The position numbers were made by a program, and so were the translations under genes. Under the pieces are notes generated by a model that was not told where the DNA came from, searched no databases, and saw only the letters and a program-made list of their open reading frames with translations. A stretch of DNA of 27,987 nt from Methylotenera_A sp031373695 (GTDB lineage: Bacteria; Pseudomonadota; Gammaproteobacteria; Burkholderiales; Methylophilaceae): contig JANMNC010000110.1 in the NCBI GenBank assembly GCA_031373695.1, positions 1 through 27,987 on the forward strand, given 5' to 3'. Shown here piece after piece: positions 24,203-27,987 of this stretch (position 1 is its first letter; each line of letters starts with the position of its first letter).

Positions 24203-25306
24203 ATGAAAAAGAATTTAATCGGTTTAGCCGTTGCAGCAACACTTAGCTTAACAGCGTTTTCTGTGTCTGCTGAAGATATGTTCCGCGGCGCTTGGTACGC
24301 AGTACCAGGCGTTAGCTACATGAACACAGATAGCGATTTAGATGCCGATAACGGCGGTGGCGCTTTTATTAGTATTGGTAAAGAATTAAGCCAAAGCTGG
24401 GATTTACAAGGCCGTTTAGGTTACAACCGTGCTGATGAAGATTTAGATATCGTTGGCGCTAGCGGTAAATACAAACAAACTACCTTAGGCTTAGATGCTT
24501 TATACATGTTTAGCCGCGATAAATTCCGTCCATTTTTACTTGCTGGCTTAGGCGCAGCCCGTAATAACGTAGATTACAAAGTGCCTGGTGTTGATATTGA
24601 TGGCAAAAAAACATCATGGTTGGCTGGTTTAGGTTTAGGCGCTCAATACCTATTTAACGATACTTTTGGTCTGCAAGCGGATTTACGTCACCAATGGAGC
24701 AAAGCTAAAGTTAATACAAGTGGTTTAGTTAACGACAGCGATACAGAAACTATTGGTAACACGTTATTTAATTTAGGCGGTGTATTCCGTTTTGGCGCAC
24801 CAGCTCCAGTGGTTGCAGCAGCAGCTCCAGAGCCAGCACCAATTGCAGCTGCAGAGCCAATGCCAGAACCAGCTCCTGCTGCACCAGCCCCAGAGCCAAT
24901 GAAATGTGAACCTACAATGGACACAATCACTGTTGGCGCTGAAAAACTATTTGGTTTTGATAAAGCTTCTTTAAAAGAAGAGGGTAAAGCAGCTTTAGAT
25001 GAAGCAGCAGCAAAAGTAAAAGCAAACCCAGAAATTAAAGCAGTGATTGTTACAGGTCATACTGATCGTATTGGTTCAGATGCATATAACCAAAAATTAT
25101 CAGAGCGCCGTGCTAATCAAGTTAAAGATTACTTGGCTTCACAAGGTGTTGATCCTGCAATCATCGATGCAGTTGGTAAAGGCGAGTCTGAGCCAGTTGT
25201 TCAATGTACAGGCAATAAAGCGACTAAAAAGTTGATCGAATGTTTACAACCTAATCGCCGTGTAACGATTCAAGCTGAAGGTAAAAAAGAAACAGGCTGT
25301 AAATAA
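24203..25306 (+). CDS. ompA: OmpA-family outer-membrane porin
   Basis: 367-residue outer-membrane protein anchoring the envelope to peptidoglycan. The signal peptide is residues 1-23, cut after VSA. Residues about 24-200 form an eight-stranded OmpA-like barrel with alternating hydrophobic strands (FRGAWYAVPGVSYMN, WDLQGRLGYN, TLGLDALYMF, FRPFLLAGLGAARN, GLQADLRHQW, LGGVFRFGAP). A Pro/Ala/Glu linker (about 203-232, repeated PEPAP-type units) leads to the C-terminal OmpA peptidoglycan-binding domain, with FGFDKASLKEEG, VTGHTDRIGSDAYNQKLSERRA split over the helix, and QPNRRVTI. The D and R residues in TGHTDRIG and NRRV are the diaminopimelate-binding pair. A typical disulfide pair lies in VVQCTGN and IECLQP. 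AGGAGC precedes the ATG, and a strong terminator follows, so it is monocistronic and probably highly expressed. Confidence 0.93.
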   Translation: MKKNLIGLAVAATLSLTAFSVSAEDMFRGAWYAVPGVSYMNTDSDLDADNGGGAFISIGKELSQSWDLQGRLGYNRADEDLDIVGASGKYKQTTLGLDALYMFSRDKFRPFLLAGLGAARNNVDYKVPGVDIDGKKTSWLAGLGLGAQYLFNDTFGLQADLRHQWSKAKVNTSGLVNDSDTETIGNTLFNLGGVFRFGAPAPVVAAAAPEPAPIAAAEPMPEPAPAAPAPEPMKCEPTMDTITVGAEKLFGFDKASLKEEGKAALDEAAAKVKANPEIKAVIVTGHTDRIGSDAYNQKLSERRANQVKDYLASQGVDPAIIDAVGKGESEPVVQCTGNKATKKLIECLQPNRRVTIQAEGKKETGCK

Positions 25307-25333
25307 GTTTTAAGCAATATTCTTATTACAGTT

Positions 25334-25360
25334 AAAAACCCCGCTATTGCGGGGTTTTTT
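25334..25360 (+). terminator. Strong intrinsic terminator after ompA
   Basis: An 11-bp stem (AAAAACCCCGC, 25334-25344, with GCGGGGTTTTT, 25349-25359) closes a TATT loop, with the T run on the 3' side. Because an A run precedes the stem, it could also stop transcription coming from the other strand. Confidence 0.93.
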
Positions 25361-25405
25361 ATTGCCTACTGTTTATAATGAAGTGCGTTAAATAGATATA
25401 ATGAC

Positions 25406-26749
25406 ATGATGAAAAAACCAGTTGATTTAATAATTGAAGCGCGGTGGTTATTGCCAATAGTGCCTGAAAATACATTGCTAGAACATCAATCTGTAGTGAT
25501 TCATGCAGGCGTAATTGTCGCTATTTGCTCAATTGATGATGCTAATATTCAATATGATGCAGTTGAAACAGTGAAGCTGAGTGAGCATGTGCTGATGCCA
25601 GGCCTAGTTAATTTGCATAGCCATGCGGCTATGAATTTAATGCGTGGATTGGCGGATGATTTACCGCTAATGCCATGGTTAGAACAACATATTTGGCCTG
25701 CAGAAGCAAAGTTGGTATCTGCAAACTTTGTTAAAGAAGGTACATTGTTAGCCTGTGCCGAGATGTTAAGTGGCGGCATTACTACTTTTAATGATATGTA
25801 TTTTTACCCAGAAGCCGCTGCAGAGGCTAGCGTGCAAATGGGTATGCGCGCTAACTTAGGCTTAGTAGTGTTAGAGCTTGCTAGTAACTATGCCAATGAC
25901 GCTGCAAGCTATATAGAAAAAGGCACACAGGCGCGTGACCAATATAAAAATGAGGCTTTAATTAGTTTTAGTTTTGCGCCGCATGCCCCATATACCGTTA
26001 GCGATGAAACTTTTACACAAATTAGCACATTGGCAGAGCAACTTGATATTGGTATACATACACACCTACACGAAACGCAGTATGAAATTAGTCAAAGTGA
26101 GCAAGCGTATGGCTTGAGGCCATTAGCACGCTTTGCTAATTTAGGTTTGCTGGGCGCTAACATCACGCTTGCACATTGTGTGCATTTAAACACGCTTGAG
26201 ATGCAATTGCTGGCAGAAAACGGTTGTCATGTTGCACACTGTCCAAGCTCTAATTTAAAGCTTGCGTCTGGCATAGCGCCAATTGCCCAATATGTTAAAT
26301 ATGGCATTAACATAGGTTTGGGCACAGATAGTGCCGCCAGTAATAATCGATTAGATATGTTTACCGAGATTCGGCTTGCAGCGCTTTTAGCAAAAGGCCA
26401 AAGTGGTGATGCTACCGCTGTTTCGGCACATCAAGTGTTAGCAATGGCCACTATTAATGGGGCTAAGGCATTAAGGCTTGATGATAAAATAGGCTCTATT
26501 GAGCTTGGTAAACTAGCTGATTTAACCGCTGTTAAGTTGTCGGATATTATTATGCAGCCTTGTTTTGACCCTGTTTCACATTTAGTATATGTGGCTGGGC
26601 GCGAGCAAGTAAGCCATGTTTGGGTAAATGGAGATTTAAAATATCACAAGCCTAAAAACTCTGACGGCGTTTTTAGTAATATTGAGCCGCAAGAATTAAC
26701 TAATATTGTTACTAAATGGCAAACCAAGTTAGCCGAATTCAAGTCATAA
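25406..26749 (+). CDS. mtaD: TRZ/ATZ-family amidohydrolase, probable 5'-methylthioadenosine/S-adenosylhomocysteine deaminase
   Basis: 447-residue metal-dependent hydrolase of the amidohydrolase superfamily. Metal ligands are visible as H71-x-H73 in LVNLHSHAAM, H218 and neighbours in HTHLHET, then LAHCVHL and the catalytic Asp in GLGTDSAASNNR. MRGLADDLPLMPWLEQHIWPAE is split over the substrate loop; this segment and VAHCPSSNLKLASG are typical of the MtaD/SAH-deaminase branch, as in Pseudomonas PA3170, which deaminates methylthioadenosine. The product would be methylthioinosine or S-inosylhomocysteine, feeding methyl-thio salvage. The 3' neighbours ubiG and a HAD phosphatase repeat the Pseudomonas order. 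The ATG at 25406 has no obvious Shine-Dalgarno and a TATAAT lies at 25397-25402, so translation may be leaderless if that hexamer is a true -10. Substrate preference is inferred. Confidence 0.87.
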   Translation: MMKKPVDLIIEARWLLPIVPENTLLEHQSVVIHAGVIVAICSIDDANIQYDAVETVKLSEHVLMPGLVNLHSHAAMNLMRGLADDLPLMPWLEQHIWPAEAKLVSANFVKEGTLLACAEMLSGGITTFNDMYFYPEAAAEASVQMGMRANLGLVVLELASNYANDAASYIEKGTQARDQYKNEALISFSFAPHAPYTVSDETFTQISTLAEQLDIGIHTHLHETQYEISQSEQAYGLRPLARFANLGLLGANITLAHCVHLNTLEMQLLAENGCHVAHCPSSNLKLASGIAPIAQYVKYGINIGLGTDSAASNNRLDMFTEIRLAALLAKGQSGDATAVSAHQVLAMATINGAKALRLDDKIGSIELGKLADLTAVKLSDIIMQPCFDPVSHLVYVAGREQVSHVWVNGDLKYHKPKNSDGVFSNIEPQELTNIVTKWQTKLAEFKS

Positions 26750-26810
26750 TTTAGTAAATGTAAAAACTTTAAAAGTTTAAAACTAATAATTGAGTGTGAA
26801 AGATAGTTTA

Positions 26811-27515
26811 ATGGCAGATAACCAAAACGTAGATGTTGCAGAGCTGAGTAAATTTAGTGAGCTAGCGCACAAGTGGTGGGATAAAAGCAGTGAATTTAAA
26901 CCTTTGCACGACATAAACCCACTGCGTCTTAATTATATTAACAATGCATCTGCATTAAAAGGTAAAACAGTTTTAGATGTGGGCTGTGGTGGCGGTATTT
27001 TAAGTGAGTCGATGGCACAATTAGGCGCCAAAGTGACTGGTATTGATTTAGGGGAAAAAGCCCTGAAAGTGGCGCAGCTGCATAGTTTAGAAAGTGGAAT
27101 AGCGGTAGATTACCAGCTAATTGCAGTTGAAAAATTAGCGCAACAGCAGCCAGCCAGTTTCGATGTGGTTACTTGCTTAGAAATGCTAGAACATGTACCA
27201 AACCCCGCTAGTGTAGTGCAGGCATGTGCTGCATTAGTAAAACCAGGTGGCCACGTATATTTTTCTACCATTAACCGAAACCCAAAAGCCTATTTATTTG
27301 CGGTTATTGGCGCAGAATACGTGCTTAATATGCTGCCACGCGGCACACACGATTACACAAAATTTATTAAGCCATCTGAATTGGCAAGCTGGATGCGGGC
27401 TGCAGGCCTGTCGCTCAATAGCCAAATTGGCATGAGCTACAACCCCATTACCAAACATTATTGGCTGGGTGACGACACTTCAGTGAATTACATGATGCAT
27501 ACAATTAAGGTTTAG
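26811..27515 (+). CDS. ubiG: Ubiquinone biosynthesis O-methyltransferase UbiG
   Basis: 234-residue SAM-dependent methyltransferase that carries out both O-methylations in ubiquinone synthesis at the membrane surface. I chose the ATG at 26811, giving MADNQNVDVAELSKF, the usual UbiG opening; an in-frame TTG 21 bases upstream is less likely. FSELAHKWWDKSSEFKPLHDINPLRL is split over the N-terminal family motif. The SAM-binding motif I is VLDVGCGGG (about 54-62), followed by GAKVTGIDLGEKAL, FDVVTCLEMLEHVPNP and KPGGHVYFSTINRNPKAYL. LPRGTHDYTKFIKPSEL is the UbiG-specific membrane-binding region. The gene follows mtaD by 61 bp, and the phosphatase starts 1 bp after it. Confidence 0.95.
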   Translation: MADNQNVDVAELSKFSELAHKWWDKSSEFKPLHDINPLRLNYINNASALKGKTVLDVGCGGGILSESMAQLGAKVTGIDLGEKALKVAQLHSLESGIAVDYQLIAVEKLAQQQPASFDVVTCLEMLEHVPNPASVVQACAALVKPGGHVYFSTINRNPKAYLFAVIGAEYVLNMLPRGTHDYTKFIKPSELASWMRAAGLSLNSQIGMSYNPITKHYWLGDDTSVNYMMHTIKV

Positions 27516-27516
27516 T

Positions 27517-27987
27517 TTGATTACTACCATACTGTTTGACCTAGACGGCACGCTTGTCGACACCGCACCAGACTTGGCTCACGCGCTTAACCTGCAATTG
27601 CTGAACCACGGTAAAGCACCGCTGCCTTATGAAAGCGTGCGCCCGTTTGCCTCGCACGGCTCTCGTGGTTTAGTGGGTTTAGGCTTTGGTGTTACCCCTA
27701 AAGATGCTAATTTTATTGCCATGCGTGATGAGTATTTAAACATTTACGACACGGTTTATACGCGTAGCCCCGTGTTGCTGGCTGGTATTGCTGATTTATT
27801 ACAAGCTATTGAAAGTAAAGGCTTAACATGGGGTATTGTTACCAATAAACCACGCCGATTTACCGTTGGCCTAATTGAAAGCATGGGCTTAAATTTAGAA
27901 AAACGTGCTGCTTGTATTGTATGCGGCGATGATGCACCGCAGCCTAAGCCATCGCCAGCCACGCTGTTAATGGCCTGCGAGCAGATT
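27517..27987 (+). CDS. HAD phosphatase, Gph or MupP type (3'-truncated)
   Basis: 157 residues of a HAD-superfamily phosphatase that continues beyond the window. The frame starts best at a TTG (27517), 1 bp after the ubiG stop; no ATG fits before the motif. The nucleophile motif is ILFDLDGTLVDT with D8 and D10. A helical cap domain follows (about 15-80), then motif II GIVTNKP, and PQPKPSPATLL carries the motif III lysine. It could be phosphoglycolate phosphatase (Gph) or N-acetylmuramate-6-phosphate phosphatase (MupP). The order mtaD-ubiG-phosphatase and the WGIVTNKPRRF and LLMACE segments resemble Pseudomonas MupP (PA3172 locus), so I leave the symbol blank. The motif IV acidic residues are outside the window. 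Confidence 0.88.
   Translation, partial: MITTILFDLDGTLVDTAPDLAHALNLQLLNHGKAPLPYESVRPFASHGSRGLVGLGFGVTPKDANFIAMRDEYLNIYDTVYTRSPVLLAGIADLLQAIESKGLTWGIVTNKPRRFTVGLIESMGLNLEKRAACIVCGDDAPQPKPSPATLLMACEQI

Noticed and set aside
24825..24900. Short tandem repeats considered as a phase-variable or VNTR locus
   Set aside because: These are degenerate PEPAP-type codon repeats of the OmpA linker, common to the family, with imperfect units that are unlikely to slip.
24688..24930. Ala/Gly-rich minus-strand frame inside the OmpA-family gene
   Set aside because: It is the reverse complement of the Pro/Ala/Glu linker repeats, which removes stops by chance; no start signal or family match.
1..27987. Mobile element, prophage or defence island
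   Set aside because: No transposase, integrase, terminal repeats, tRNA target or toxin-antitoxin/defence genes were seen; codon style looks even and the gene order is typical of a chromosomal core.

Overview
The window looks like chromosomal DNA from a low-GC betaproteobacterial methylotroph, most likely Methylophilaceae (Methylotenera-like). Three observations suggest this. The order hfq-hflX-hflK-hflC-hisZ-purA is typical of Betaproteobacteria. hisZ implies the short HisG/HisZ form of ATP phosphoribosyltransferase. Behind purA sit four genes of archaeal-type C1 cofactor (tetrahydromethanopterin and methylofuran) synthesis, a hallmark of aerobic methylotrophs. The assignment is inference from gene content; no rRNA or other taxonomic marker is present. 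No tRNA, rRNA, CRISPR array, insertion sequence, prophage or attachment site was seen, and no gene-free stretch exceeds 300 bases.

Layout. 1-877: 3' part of rimO (S12 methylthiotransferase). 874-1918: an HxlR-type regulator divergent from a small flavodoxin-like protein, sharing a palindromic control region. 1915-2259: an unknown small protein on the minus strand. 2481-3284: a PhyH-type Fe(II)/2-oxoglutarate dioxygenase. 3316-10078: a TetR regulator divergent from a complete RND efflux operon (lipoprotein adaptor, inner-membrane pump, outer-membrane lipoprotein channel), with a symmetric operator/promoter between them. 10141-11796: a 551-residue minus-strand protein whose C-terminal part carries PilZ-like (cyclic-di-GMP-binding) signatures. 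11987-13414: gltX. 13577-20759: hfq, hflX, hflK, hflC, a DUF2065 membrane protein, a periplasmic FecR-domain protein, hisZ and purA, all on the plus strand. 20769-24111: DmrB/AfpA-like flavoprotein, dihydropteroate-synthase-like protein, DUF447 protein and mfnB. 24203-25306: an OmpA-family porin followed by a strong intrinsic terminator. 25406-27987: mtaD-like deaminase, ubiG and the 5' part of a HAD phosphatase (gph or mupP).

How the genes work together. The RND block is a self-contained, locally regulated export system. The hfq-to-FecR block combines RNA chaperone, ribosome-rescue GTPase and FtsH-protease-modulating membrane proteins. The post-purA block is a short-spaced, partly overlapping run that probably supplies enzymes for the C1 carriers used in formaldehyde oxidation. 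The most unusual items are the PilZ-like protein, the two-dyad operator of the pump, the purine-gene-linked C1 cofactor cluster, the FecR protein tied to the HflKC locus, and the question of whether the last gene is Gph or MupP. I found no clear sign of a wholly new multi-gene defence or mobile system.
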